Below, in pieces: positions 34,428-48,882 of a stretch of DNA of 62,000 nucleotides. Within the stretch, counting starts at the first letter, position 1; every line of letters begins with the position of its first letter. The DNA comes from Glandiceps talaboti (lineage: Eukaryota > Hemichordata > Enteropneusta > Spengelidae): positions 16,796,003 to 16,858,002 of the forward strand of contig NC_135551.1 of the NCBI RefSeq assembly GCF_964340395.1, read 5' to 3'. The notes under the pieces are model-generated. The model searched no databases. It saw only the letters and a list, made by a program, of their open reading frames with translations, and was not told the origin of the DNA. Both the position numbers and the translations under genes were made by a program.

Positions 34428-35196
34428 CATGTTCATAAACGCTTTGACTTTGTTTCGCTGACAGCCTATGAGAAAATATACACCTCTCATGCTGTGACAT
34501 CATGGATGGGTTTATTTTATGTTTGTTTTATTGAAATAAATAAATTACTAATCCCATTTTGTGGCTGTAACGTCTTGTTTTATTCATGCGACATCAAAAT
34601 GTAGATCTTATATTTCCGTTTTATCCAATACATGTATACAAATAAGCCTATTTTATCGATATGTATATAGTGAATCAGCGCACTGACAGATCATTTTCTA
34701 TCAGACTGAAAGCGTAGTATATTTTCCAGACTTTAAATCTGACTATACTCGTAATATTAATCACCTACAAGGTATTGAATCACCTGTTGGTAAGCGTATT
34801 GTGTAGCTATACTAGTTTTTACAATAAATCCAATCAAATTCATTTTGTGGTCCACAACGAAGATCAGCGACTCAGTGCAGTCATAATTTTAGACTTTTAT
34901 TACCGTGATACTTAAATACAAACATATCTATGAATGTTCTTAATGATCTATGGATGAATTTAATAACGAAGTAATTACAATCTATCCTACTGGACTTGCT
35001 GTTGTTTTGAATGGCAACAGTTTCACGTCCTATATCCTGGAAGCTTCTTCCGGTCTACTAGTACTGATGCAAATAATTAATAACTACCAGTATACATTAA
35101 CATAAGTGACATAGTGCTCATTTAAATACAACACTGAACATCATACTTTGTACGACAACTTAGCAAGTCGTCATTTGTAATTAAAATAAGTAATGT
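34428..35196. other. Noncoding, nothing recognised
   Basis: AT-rich intergenic sequence. Confidence 0.5.
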
Positions 35197-35415
35197 TGGG
35201 GTGTGGCTAGGGGTGGGATGGGAGAGAGGTGTTATATGTGACAGTGATGGGATGTGATGTGACAGTGGTGGGATGAAACAGAGGTTGGGTGTGGCACTGG
35301 TGTGATGTGACAGGGCGGTGGGTTGCGACAATGGTGGGATTTGACAGTTGTGGGATGTGATGACAGATCGTATATATGGGATGTGTTGTGACAGTGGTGG
35401 GATGTGGTGGGATGT
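35197..35415. repeat. GTGACAGTGGTGGGATGT minisatellite
   Basis: Irregular tandem units built on GTGACAGTGGTGGGATGTGA over about 220 bp. The minus-strand His/Pro-rich frames (SHHIPPLSQ) reflect the repeat. Confidence 0.9.
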
Positions 35416-35561
35416 CAAAATCCCAAAATAATGTCAAGTTAGATATATCTAAAACATTGAGTTAAAGTAAAATATGAACTCCACTAATTCCACTTTCTAA
35501 GATATGACCCTCCCTGGAAACAAATTTGTAAATCCATTGTGACAATCTTCTTATCACTTTA

Positions 35562-38226
35562 GGGAGCGATCAGTTTTTACGGCCGGGGGTGGGCCGGTAA
35601 ATCAGAGGGGGGGGGGCCTCAATTTGGGACTCAAACAAGGGGGGGGGTCATCATTTTTACGAGGCGAATAAAGGGGGGGGGGTCACCTTGTTTTCAACTA
35701 AACAAAACCATGAGCCATGCTCCTGTACTTCAATGTCCATACATTTAATATCATAACTAGGCCAAAGCCCCTAAGCTCACACAGCTGGGTAGATTCATTT
35801 GTGACCACCTGCCTCACAATGATATCATAGATAGCGCCCTTGGCGTGGAGATTGCACATCGTACATACATGTAGAACTTGTATGCGTAGTCAGTGTACCG
35901 CAATGCATCTTGGGTAAAACCACCAAAAAAACATCGCTTAGTGTATAGGACACGCATGCGTACTAGTCATTGAGCCACTATGCTGCCGCTTGTGGGCGGT
36001 GTGCAAGCTATTAAACAAAAAATGTAAGTGCATAAAATAAACCATAAACAAATAGCTATAAATATACATTCAAATATAACATGAACTCTTTCTCTTGATA
36101 CATCCAATGCATATGGTATGGCATCACAACACTGCACCATGGCCATGCCCACCTTTAAGCAACAGTTATTTGTTAGAAAATAACTTCTCGCTATTGCACG
36201 CCATGAGTTGCATTGTGTCATCTTGTGGTACAAAAACTTGCATGTGTAGCTGTACATGTAACACATAAAAAATGAAATACCTTAAGATTTACTGGCTCTA
36301 AAATATGTTCCTCCATTGACCTGAACATGTGGAATTGTGTACAAAAAAACCAATTTAGGACACTTTGAAATAATATGTGGCAAACACTGTGACTGAAAGT
36401 GCCTGTCCCAGCCTGTGTCTAGATATTGGATATTCAATGTCCATGTGTATATTTAGTCTAGTTCCTATACAATTTTTGTACATATAATGTATGATAACTA
36501 TGATCATCTCCATTAGAAGTTCCAAATTGATTTATGGTTGAAATCAATAGTTCAATTTACGGTAAAAACTAAATTCTTTTAGTGAGGGGTGGGGTGAGAG
36601 GAGGTCCTTTATAATGAAATCTGTTTTGTCCCCAACACAAACATTTCTAAAAATGTCAAATTGAAAAATGTGTTATGCATGGCCCCAAAATACATTATTG
36701 TGCCAATGAAAAGGCTATTTTTCCTCACTACATACTGGTTTTGTATTCATAGCACTACATGATACCACATACTGATTTGAAATTGATTGTGCTGTCTGCA
36801 ACAATTTTACCAATTTAGTTAGAAGTGGTGAGGAAGGGGTTCTGAGGCCTTACTAAAAGAATTAGTTTTTTACCTACTGATCTCACCGCAAATATGTTGA
36901 TTTATCATACATGTACAAATTATTGAACTGTTCCTTGGCATAGCTATAGTACAAACTACATGTCTTATAAAAATAACTTTTCTGTGTTTGTGTTTCACTT
37001 CTTCTCTGATACCTGTGACCATCACCAAGTTTAATACATGTTACTAGGCTACATGTGAAACCCCCTTTTCTCTTGCTATTGTTTTATACCATAAACTACC
37101 AAGAAAGAAATATATTCCAAGGTGAATACAATATTAATCGGATTCTCAGGGAATATATATTATGTGAATGACTGATAAACAAATTAAAGTTATAAACACA
37201 GACTTGTTTGATGATGATCTAGTAAAGGGCTATTTACTGTAGCCAGAACTTCTATAGTACTGACACGGTGCAAAGTTATGAGAAAAATTAGATTTTACAT
37301 CTCCTCTGGAATATCTAGTATCCACATTGAGTGACTGTATACTGAGAGTAAAATTTTGTCAGCAGATCATAATGATACATTTCCTTGGTATTAGAGTGTA
37401 TTTATTTTCAAGGCTATCATGTTGCCAACAATATACTGGACAACATAGCCAGTAGTAAGTGAATTGAATTAGTAATCTAGTTTAGAAACTGCTGTAGTAC
37501 AGAAAACATTTTTATGACATTTTTTAATTTCTGTTTTGAAACAATGACATTTATCACATTTCATTATTCAAAACCTTGAGGAGTGCAAACGTGTACAAGT
37601 ATGGAAAGCCACAGTTGTGTTAAGTCTAAAGAAAACAATACATTGACTATATGATGTGAACATATCTTTATATGATGTAAACAATTCATTATATGATGCG
37701 AGTACATCATTATGTGTGACAGTTATTGACATGGGCTTACAAGTATATTAACTCCATTTATAATACTGTACTTGATAATTAGCTGAATTAATAAATATTA
37801 ATAGTTCACTCAATCTAAGAGATATCCTAGAACTTTTGGTTACTAAACCATGAATATTGTGTACGTCCGTGAACAGACAATCATATACTTTTCATAGGGT
37901 TCCTATCTAAAGAGCTTTATACATGTGAAGCAATGGATTTGGGATAGCAATTTACCAGATACACTTAAAATTACTGAAAATGTAACATGTAAAATTAACT
38001 GTGCAGTGTGCGGTATTATGCTTTGAGAATAGAGTGTCTTTTGCAAGAACAAAAAGAGTGTTTCTTGTCAACAGATGGGGGGGGGGTCATTGTGTTTTTT
38101 TATTTGTCAGAGGGGGGGGGGGGTGGATTGTTTTCGTGAATGAATTGCAGGGGGGTCACTATTTTTAAGTACAACATGAACAAAAAGTCACCGGCCCACC
38201 CCCGGCCGTAAAAACTGATCACTCCC
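35562..38226. mobile_element. 2.67-kb TIR element flanked by TTA
   Basis: The left end, GGGAGCGATCAGTTTTTACG and the next 17 bp, matches the reverse complement of the right end at 36 of 37 positions. Both ends abut TTA (35559-35561 and 38227-38229), which fits the 3-bp TWA target duplication of PIF/Harbinger elements. Long G runs lie just inside both termini. I found no transposase frame, so it appears nonautonomous or decayed. The right end is about 425 bp upstream of the AMD1 start codon. Confidence 0.82.
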
Positions 38227-38374
38227 TTAAACTGAATTCGTTTTTTTCTTCGTTGGTTCATAGACCCTCGTATTACAACAAGTGTTCGAAAATGATTTTT
38301 CATTTCTTTCTCTCAGAATTCTAGGAAAAATTGCTTGTGTTTAAACAGAAATGTCCCGAATACATATACTCAAG

Positions 38375-38650
38375 CAATGTTCTGCCTTTGAACTTGGGTA
38401 AGAATGGGGAGATTTCGGAAGGCTGCCCTCACCGGCTGTTCTCAATCCTCTGTCGTTTCAAAGCGTATGACACACTCGAACTGCACGACACAATGTTCTG
38501 CCTTTGGCCTTGTAACTGAGAACGACATTGGCAGAGAATTCGGAAGGTTGCCCTCAGCGGCTGTTCTCAATCCCCTGTCGTTTCAAAGCACATACACACT
38601 CTGTCGACACGTATGATACTTACATTCAACCAAGCGAAGGTTCAGTCAAC
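38375..38650 (+). promoter_or_regulatory. AMD1: AMD1 5' flank/leader with tandem duplication and short uORFs
   Basis: A unit of about 120 bp is tandemly repeated: CAATGTTCTGCCTTTG at 38375 and 38491, and TTCGGAAGG...GCCCTCA...GGCTGTTCTCAATC at 38414 and 38539. The repeated ATG gives short upstream frames: ATG to TGA at 38377-38391 (4 codons) and 38493-38519 (8 codons, MFCLWPCN). An ATG at 38613 opens a frame overlapping the AMD1 start. Animal AMD1 is known to be repressed through an upstream ORF in response to polyamines. Whether these lie in the mRNA is not known, because the transcription start is not visible. Confidence 0.6.
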
Positions 38651-41600
38651 ATGGCGACCACCAACGGCGGCAACGAGTCCAATGGTTGTTCTCAAATGTC
38701 GGGGACTGCCCCGTCTCATGAAAACACGTGGCATTACGAGGGTGCAGAGAAGTTGTTAGAACTATGGTGGAAGTCCGTGGATAACCCAAAAGCTGATCTG
38801 AGGAACATAACAAGGTAAGAACCGCCTGAAACATTTGAAAACACGTCGTGTAACGTTACTGGGATTGTAAATGTATTTCCCGAGGCCAAATCAGGCATGG
38901 AGATGACATGGAACCGGGGTATGGAACGACTGTACGGACGTTTGCCATAATCTGCTAGATCTACGTAACAACTCACACAATTTACTGAATTGATCAGAAT
39001 GAAGGAAGTCGATTTTTTTGGCAGCTGTGTAGATTCCGTAAGGCAACGGGTTACACTGTGTAGGCTTACTGTTACTCACACGTCGACAAGTGGGCCGCCT
39101 TCAAGTACAATTAAAAGTGAAAATTGAAGATAGAAAAAAAAGTGAATCATAGCATATAAGACACATACAGGTGATGGTATCTCCTGTCTGAACGTGTATT
39201 TATGTACTGTGTCATTAGTAATTTTGTATTCTGTCCTTAGTTGCCGATCATTTCAAGTCTGAGTCAACTCTCGATCATGACACGTTGAGGTCTATGCATT
39301 GTCACATACATTATAATGATGGTTGGACTCGGGAAGTCACCGGTCCAAGTCGTGAACTTGAGGACAAGAGACGTGTTGAAAAAAATACATGCCCCCTAAA
39401 CAGTGCTATGATATCCATTGAGTACGTAGACATTTCATTGTACCATCCACGGTTCGCACAACAACAGATCTCTAGAAAAGATCTCCTTAGACTCTAGAGT
39501 CCTATACTGAACGGTCGAGGATACTTCCTGCTTCAATCATAGAGGTGGCTAGCCGTAGCCGGCTGTTTCCGTAAAAGTATATATAACCCATGTATATTTC
39601 CATGCTCTCAAATTGATAGTGATGGTCTTGCTATTTTTTTTTAAAAACCTTAAACCTAAAAGATATATTTTAAAGATTGAATGTAAATGCCACAACAAAT
39701 TATTAGAAGTGGGGTTTGTTTAGAAATCAGCTTTTTGTCGTTCTTGGGATTAAAATTTCATTCAGTATGTTTTATTTTATTGTAGCTATAAATAATTTTT
39801 TTTTTAAATAAAAAGTCTGAAACACCTGTGACATAGATTGACATCAGTCCCTTGAGATTTATTTCTTTACTTTCCATTTCTTTATGTCTCATAATCATCA
39901 AATGCTTTGAGTTTGTTAATTACTTTTCATTAGGCCTAACCCCAAAAAAGCGTGTGGTTCCGATTATGTGTGTTGTGAAGATCAAGAAATATCATGAAAA
40001 AATTGTAAAACCAATGAGGATTTCATGTTTTGTATCCTATACTAATGTTGACATTGTTATTCCCTATTGTATGCTTACATGTAGTCTGTGTTGTTGTACT
40101 TGTAGTATTACATAATCCTAACCACAACTGTATCTGTGGTATTCAAACAGACTTCACAGTACTCTTCACCATCACCAGCTGTCTGTAAATTTGGATTTGT
40201 GCACACAATAAAATTTCAACAGAATGTCCCATTATTTTAAAAGGGAGTTTACATGTTTTAATAGGGGTATAATTTTTGCTAAATATAAAAAGTACTCACA
40301 GTATTCTACTTGGTACTGGTACGTACTTAAACTATCACTTGCAATTATCTGAACTCAAACTTGGTGTTCAGATATAACTATTATCTGTCCGAGAGACTCT
40401 AGTAGGAATTAGCATACCATTATTAGTGATTCAGTAGTCTGTGCAAAGCTAGATTCCAAAAAGGTAACCTTATCACTAGTACTAAGATATAATTTATAAA
40501 AGATATGATATAATTTTTAATTACATGTGTATGCATACAAAATGCTGAAAAAATGTCTCCTACATGTACATGTATGCAATCAACAGTTCTAACAATGCCA
40601 GAAGACACTGAAGCCTCTATTTGCAAGTCACTCAATCAGTAACGTTTGACACCAAGGTATAGCAGGCATGCATTGACTTAACCTGATACTAGAATAGTTT
40701 AAAAATGAGATTTTATGTAAATATTTTCACTGGAGTGACAATCTTGTGCAACTTGAACAACCCAAGTACCTTCACAGCAAATCAAGGAGTCAACCTAATA
40801 AATAACTGTGCATGATTTTCACCATGGTTTCCAAAAAATTTATTAGCATCTTTTTTCATTCATTTATTTATTTATTTATTTATTAATCTTTCATATACAG
40901 ACACCATTTCAGTGCATTTATAGTACTGTTCTCCCAATGGAACCTGTTGCAAGATTACGTACACAGAAAAAAACAAAAACAAAAAGGGGGACAAACAGTT
41001 ACAGATGCACAGTGTACTTTAAAAGATATCCACCCACTTTACCAGACTATATTCTTAAGATGTCTTTTAAATATCAATGGAGCTGATCTTATGGATAGGG
41101 GTAGATTGTTCCATAGAACAGCACCACTATAGTGAAATGCCCATTTCCCATATTCAGTTTTAACTGTAGGGATGTATATGTTACCCTTACTGGCCTGTCT
41201 TGTGTTATGAAGATGAATTTGGTTGGAAAGATTGAACATTTCAGTGAGGTAACTAGGTGCATTACCGGTTACGGATTTGTAGACGAGTGTTGCCAGTTGG
41301 CGCTTCCATCTAATTTGAGGGCTGACCCAACCCAAGTTTTCATAAACCCAACCCACACTAGTATCATCAGGAACTTCAAGGAGCAGTCGACCAGCTCGTT
41401 TATGGAGGAATTCAAGTGTCTTCAAATACTTTTGATTCGTATCTTTAATACTTTTTATCAAAGTTTGGAAACCATGGTAACAGGAAGGGGGAAAGGAGTC
41501 AAACTATTAAACATACTTTTCCATAATACAATATCACCATGATTTTTGTTTGCAAACCCTGAGAATTTACTTACATGTACTTACTGCTCTTAGGAAAACA

Positions 41601-44600
41601 CTATAATGCCAGAAAATGAGAAATATAAATTTGAGAATTATTCTTGTTTGCTTTGCAGAGAGAAGTTAGAAGTGTTATTGAAAAAAGTAAAATGTGAAAT
41701 AGTGAGTGAAACTAAGACTGAAGACCAGGATTCCTATGTCCTCAGGTATGGCTATTAAAATCTGATTACAAATTATTATTTTTACACTCATTGTACTAAC
41801 AGTTTTCATAAATACAAAAGTGGTAAACAAGTTATAGTATTACAATGTACCTGGATAGAGGCAAACCAAAACTATTTCTCAGGTAGGTCTTGAAATTAAC
41901 TTTTTTTCTGTGGTAGTCCTAGTGGGCTACCAATTTCAGAAAGTGGTAGCCCAAGGATGGTGACCAATAATAGTCCCATATTCCAGAACTGAAAACAGAG
42001 TTCCTCTATTAGAAATATGTTTGTTATTAAAATATGTTTACATGTATATCTGTAAATCTTCCATCCCGTAAATTGATAATCTGTGTTACCCTGAGTGGGC
42101 TACCAGCTGCAAATTATGGTAGCCCCATGACAAGAATTGGTAGGCTGTGGACACAGGACTACTGTTAATTTTGAGCCCTGTTCTGCAATATGTTGATATA
42201 AGCTATTGAATGAATATTGATTTAATTGTACTCACAGTAAATAGGCATATCTGATGACTTCCATAATCTTTGCAGTGTATATTTTTGAGACTTCAAGTAT
42301 AAACACTTTCTTATATATCCACATAAAAGAAGCCCTCTACTGTGGTGCTATCGCCCACGTGTGTAATCTACCACATCAAGAAATAATAGTTTTAGTGTGT
42401 GTCTCAGTAAGCCGAAACCTCACTTGCCATTGCAGTATTTACAGTGGTAATTATTGTAAAGCAAAAAAACCAATTGTGTGTTTCTGATTACCAAACCCTG
42501 CCTGTTTTTTTCACTGTTAAGTCTCAACAGTCAATATGTAGTTTTAAAAAAAAAAGGATTATGTGTCATGAATATAGTAAATGAAAGAAATATAACACAA
42601 AATATTAAAATGTCATGACCCTAAGTAAAAAATATCAATACCAACCTAACTTATTTTTGTACTTTTATTTTTTTAGTTCTGATTTTTGAGGGGGAAAGTT
42701 GTTGACTTGCCAGGGAAAGTTGAGTAGATTCCAGCAACATAAAAAATTGAGATAAAAATATGAGATTTTTTATGGTAATAATTGAAATCACTTTCTTATG
42801 TCATATCAATAATGTCTATTTATATTTATATTTATTATACCTAGACACTAAGCAAAATGTTTGGACGGTAACTGTGTGTTATAACATGTTTACATGGTTC
42901 TGGGGTTTTCAATTTACAAATCGGAATGTTCATAATGAATGTATTTTCTGCAGTCTTCCTTATATAGTAGGCTTTCATGACCTTTTTATGACCCTTGAGT
43001 AGTATGTCAGGTGTCACCATTTGATAAAATTTACATAAAATTGCAAACATGCTGCATATGTTACTGTGTGCCTACTAAGCCAGTTTGATGTGCCACTGAC
43101 TGACACACTTATGACATACAATTTTTTACAATGGCAGACATCAGACCTTGGACAACAAACCTATTACAAACAGAGTATTCCTAGCCTATATTGTACATTG
43201 TATTCCTAGCCTCCAAAAATAAAGATTTACATAATTAATGACTTGCAAAATTTGCCATGGCACAGACCTGAATCCCTGGGCTGACATTGCGGGCCCACCT
43301 GTATATTTCTTAGCAGTTTCACATATGTACTCTTGAACTCTCAGTTTGGTGACCATATTGGGTAAAATGACTAAATTATGAGTTTCACCTCTATTTAAAT
43401 GTGTCTGGTGACCCCAGATTTTTTGTATCGATTTGATAACTGAGAATATTATGTTGAAGTCTTCTTCAACAAAGTACCAGCAAAAGTTTAAAGAATTTAT
43501 TTGTTAGATGAATTCTACTTTTAATTTTGACTTTGTTTGTAGTGAGAGTAGCATGTTTATAGCTAAAAGGAGATTTATACTGAAGACATGTGGAACGACT
43601 ACTCTACTGTATGCCTTGGAGGATATCCTAAAGTTAGCCAAGGAAGTGGGATTTGAGGAGATAGAGGTAACATGATTTGACATTGTTTTATTCTATAAAG
43701 GAACACAGACATGAATGTGGGGTTTTTCTGTTTTATTTATATTTCATCTGAAGAATTGCATTAATGTACTTTCTGAATCATGTTTAGTAATTCTGTTTGA
43801 GCATAACCAACAGAAAGATTCAATAACGGAACTTTTTGGATGTACTCACAAATTGTACACTCTATTTCAAGAAACAGGCAGGGATGATTTTGTCCTTACT
43901 GATTTCGTTTATGTCTAGTTAGTCACGAAAAGTCTATTTCACGATGTCAATACTGTGCTATTGCTCTGAAAATAAAGGAATTTAAATTATTCAAATCAAC
44001 CATGAACTGAATTCCTGTATACTGGGGTAGGGAATTCTGGGTATGCAAATCACTGAGGTGCCCAATTAACATACATTGTATGCTTACTTCGCCAAGCGCT
44101 TTAACGCCTGTGTCTATCATTTCTACCTTACTGCTGTGTGGTTTCTTACTCATCATTTTTGTATGACATGAATATTTTTATTTCCCAATACCTGGAATTC
44201 TCATGACATAGAGTGACGAAAAACGACTATTCATGACTCACTGGACATCAACTAAAGCAGATCAAATTAATAATATATCTCATATATTCGGTTTTTGTAG
44301 GATATCTTTTACTCCAGAAAGAATTTCATGCGTCCTGATTTACAACATGGTCCACACCAAAAATTTGAACATGAGGTGAGTAAGATTTATTCTAACTTTT
44401 ATTTCTAAAATTTGAAGTTGAGGTGAATAGATTTCATAATACATGTATTTCTTCACAACTAATTATTATTTTGCTGTTACAACACTTTCCCGAACAGATT
44501 TTTAAAAAGTATGATTCAAAAATTAAAAAGAAAATCAAATGAAAATCTATCTTCCTACCCTAGTATTGAGACACGGTACATTCAAGATCATGTGTGTGTT

Positions 44601-46042
44601 GTCCTACTGGTCTTAGAGTTTAACTTTTAAAGTGACCATATGGATGAGAAATTGCTATTTATTTTGGATTTTTGTTTACAAGACAACCTTCCTGTATTTT
44701 CCTACTTGAAAAAAAAAATGGAACAACATGCACCAAGTCTGTGTTCGTAACTGAAAAAAAATTGCAAAAACTGAAAAAAGTGTATAAAAAAGTTTGTTAT
44801 TGTACTGTGCCTACTTTTTATACATTTAATTCAATGTTTGCCAATTTATTTAGTTACAAACAAGGACTTGATATACATATGTTCTTTCACATTGTACATG
44901 TATTTCCAAGTAGATAAAATAAAGCAGTGTTGTTTTATAGATTCAGAATTCTATATAAATAGTCAATTTTCATCCATGTGATCACTTTAGGTGTGTTTCA
45001 GAATACTATTTTAAGTTTGGTGGTTAATATTGAATTCCATCATTTATCCATGCTTTACTATCTTACAGGTTAGTGTACTGGACAAGATCTTTCCAAGTAA
45101 GTTTCAATCCTGATTGCTAAAATTTTAACCAATATACGTAACACACAACCCATAACACCAAAGTAAAATGTTTTCTGTATGTACCACAATCGTTATAGCA
45201 TCCATATCAAGTGTAAAAGTATACTGTTTCATTTGCTAATTGATCACATTAGAAAGGCCACATGCTAGGCTTGTAAATAAACCAATTGAAACAGTATACT
45301 TTTACACTTGATATGAATGCTATAAATCATGTGTGTAGCACATAGAGAAAGTGCTTTACTTCAGTGTTATTCATTGTAATAAGAATGCTATAAACGAATG
45401 TAGCACATAGAAAAAGTGCTTTACTTCAGTGTTTTTCATTGTAATATGAATGCTATAAATCATGTGTGTAGCACATAGAGAAAGTGCTTTACTTCAGTGT
45501 TATTCATTGTAATTTGATAAGCTTAGAGTTTTCGACTGCAAACTGTTTAATCCTCTTTCTCCCAAGTGGGTACAAAACTAATTCCTAGTTGGGCAAAAGA
45601 GGAATATTTGACCACTCTCTTGTGATTTGTTTTTCATTGTCTGCCATAAATGATACATGATGTACAAAGTAATTATATTACACTTTTAATATTTTTCTTG
45701 ACGTTTGGCTCTTACTTGTAAATATCAACTTAGTTGGTTTGTCCTGCTATGTGTTCTGTCATAAATGATACACTTATCATGGAAGTACATTCTTGTTAAT
45801 AGTTCTCTGTACTTATAAATACCATTTATGTACCAAGATGAGATCAAATGGTTTCAGGATAGAAATGATGAAAATAAAGAAAAGGTTAATTATGCAAATT
45901 ACTCATTAATATTCAAAGAATGTTCACAAAAATGTCATTACCATAATATGGAAGATTTGTAGCAAGTTTTATCAAAATCAGAATTGGTGAAGTACTTTTT
46001 GAGATATAACCACAAACATGCACAGACATTCATACCAGACAG

Positions 46043-46136
<94 letters not shown>

Positions 46137-48851
46137 ACACACACATAACATAACCTTCCTTTATAGAGTTGAAAATAAAGTATTAATGTTGCAAGTCATA
46201 CTTACAATGAAAAATATAATTTGTAATAACAGGGAAGAATTTGAAACAGTTGTGATGCCATGATGTGTTTAATGATAATTTCTCCCATTCTTATTATCAT
46301 TATAGATGGTGCAGCCTATGTTCTGGGTAGAATGAATGGACATTGTTGGTGAGTATATACAATACATGTGAGCTATCAAATCCAAGGAATACGTTGCAAG
46401 TGTACATGATCAGAACAGTCAACACTGAGAACACTTTGGCAGTAAAAGTCTGCATTTTGACCCAATGAACTGAATTTTGCCCCCATAAGAATATATATAT
46501 ATGCACAGCCCAATTTTCCTGACATTGAAATGTTTAAAATTCCTGTGTTTGATAAATTTTCCATTGACACACATATACATTTAGTTCCAGTCAAATAATC
46601 TCTACATATCTTCATAGAATACTGAGTTCAAACCGATTGAGAGCCCTACAAAACAATTTTTTCATCACCTGAAATAGAACTTTACCACCTTTAGTGTGTA
46701 TTTCATGAAAGTAACAATAAATTGATTTCTTGGTTGTTACCATGACTACCAATCCATGTGCTATACACATGCATTACTAGTATAGGCACAATTGAAAATA
46801 AGTGAACAACGATATCCAGCCATGTTCCTAAGATTTTTGTCAAGTCAGATGATGAAATATACAATGTATGTAAGATTTTTGCAAAGTCAGATGGGGTACT
46901 GTTTCAGGGTAAATGGTTTCAATCGTAAACAACACAGATCTGGTAGCATACATACATGTAGTCTCTTATACTGCCTGATCAGAAGCAAACAAATAAGAAC
47001 TCCGTTGAAACTTCCAGATTTTAAAGACTTTCCCATCTTAACAGGGTCATGTATCTGTGGTATTTGTGGGCAACAACTTCATGAAAACAGATGGTAAAGT
47101 GATTGTGTAAAATGTTTGAAAGTGTCAACCATAGAATGCTAGATGTGTACCCTTATAGCTGACATGGCCCTGACTTCTGATCATTACAAGAGCATAGTCC
47201 ACATCGTAATGTATTTTTTTGTGTGGTGCATCTTATTTTATTTCATATGACAAATTACACTGGTATTCTTCTCACTGTAACGTGTGTAACCATCACTATA
47301 GCAACTGGAAGATATTGAGATAACACCAATACTTTTCTCAGGTGGGGAGGGGGGAGGGGGGGGGGTGCGAGTGACCTAAAGTGAGCGGCTACAACTCAAT
47401 GAGTTGATAACTGAGAAGTGACAAAACCATTATGTCACAAATATTTTCCAACGAAATGAACAAAAATATTGGAGAACAATATAATTATTCCTCCAAAAGC
47501 ATAATTTGTAAAAATCAGGAAAAAGAACTTCCAGATTCTTCATTCAAACACTTTCTACTTAATGTGCACTTAGTATCAATAGTATTTTGATTTACACTAC
47601 ACAAATAATGCAATGACATTATTTTTGGATATGCCAAGAAATTATTGATGTCATGATTGTAGAAGCTTCCCATAAATATAGCTGTCAGTGCATGCTCTCT
47701 ATATAGGGAGATTTTATACCCATTCCAAGGCTCAATTTGACATGACTAGTGTAGTATGAATTTTACGTAAAAGATTCACTGTGATTGAAAATGACATTTC
47801 ATGTCAACCTGTGTAACTGTAATGAAAAACAGATTGGAAGAATGCAAGATGTAATGCATATAATAGAGCTAGCTTACATGAACCCTCATCCTGGCTGGCT
47901 GTTCATGAAACGTAGAGTAAAAATTCTTAAAATTCTTTCTTAACTGGATGTTCGTTTATTGCATTGATAAATGTGTCATCTGCAGAGTGGTTTTATTTTT
48001 TTTTAAAAAAGGAAAATTTCGTTCATTTGTAAATGCCAAATGAAAATAATCTTTTGATTTTTAAAACAAATTAGGTTTATTTTCTCTATTTCTATCCCCC
48101 ACCCCCCTAACTCCCTATCTTTCTGCCTATTTCTATCCCCCACTTTCCCCCTAATTCCCTATCTCTCTGCCTATTTCTATCCCCACCTTCCAGTAACTCC
48201 CTATCTCTCTGCCTATTTCTACCCCCACCTTCCTGTAACTCCCTATCTCTCTGCCTATTTATATCCCTCACCTTCCAGTAACTCCCTATCTCTCTGCCTA
48301 TTTCTACCCCCCACCTTCCTGTAACTCCCTATCTTTCTGACTATTTCTATCCCTCACCTTCCAGTAACTCCCTATCTCTCTGACTATTTCTATCCCTCAC
48401 CTTCCTGTAACTCCCTATCTCTCTGCCTATTTCTATCCCTCACCTTCATGTAACTCCTATCTCTCTGCCTATTTCTATCCCTCACCTTCCAGTAACTCCC
48501 TATCTCTCTGACTATTTCTATCCCTCACCTTCCAGTAACTCCCTATCTCTCTGACTATTTCTATCCCTCACCTTCCTGTAACTCCCTATCTGTCTGCCTA
48601 TTTCTATCCCTCACCTTCCAGTAACTCCCTTATCTCTCTGTCTCAGTCTGTTTCTATCCCTAAACTAACGTAACCATCACTCACTATCCACTTTTAATTG
48701 ATTTCATTTCTGTCATTATGAATACACCTTTAGTTGATCCTAGCAGCAATGAGTACATTTTAGAGACATCATACATAAATTTACTAGAGTGCAATAAAAA
48801 AATTTTTGTATCAAAAGCAGAATACTGTTATCTTTTTAATCAAATTAATTC

Positions 48852-48882
<31 letters not shown>

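Noticed and set aside
35122-35437. Pro/His-rich minus-strand frames
   Set aside because: Translations of the GTGACAGTGGTGGGATGT minisatellite.
38331-38616. 62- and 70-codon frames upstream of AMD1
   Set aside because: They overlap each other across the tandem duplication. The first relies on a non-ATG start. They are kept only as part of the uORF question, not as genes.
42254-43002. Small frames in AMD1 introns 2 (77 and 80 codons)
   Set aside because: No domain, low complexity, and they fall between well-defined AMD1 exons.
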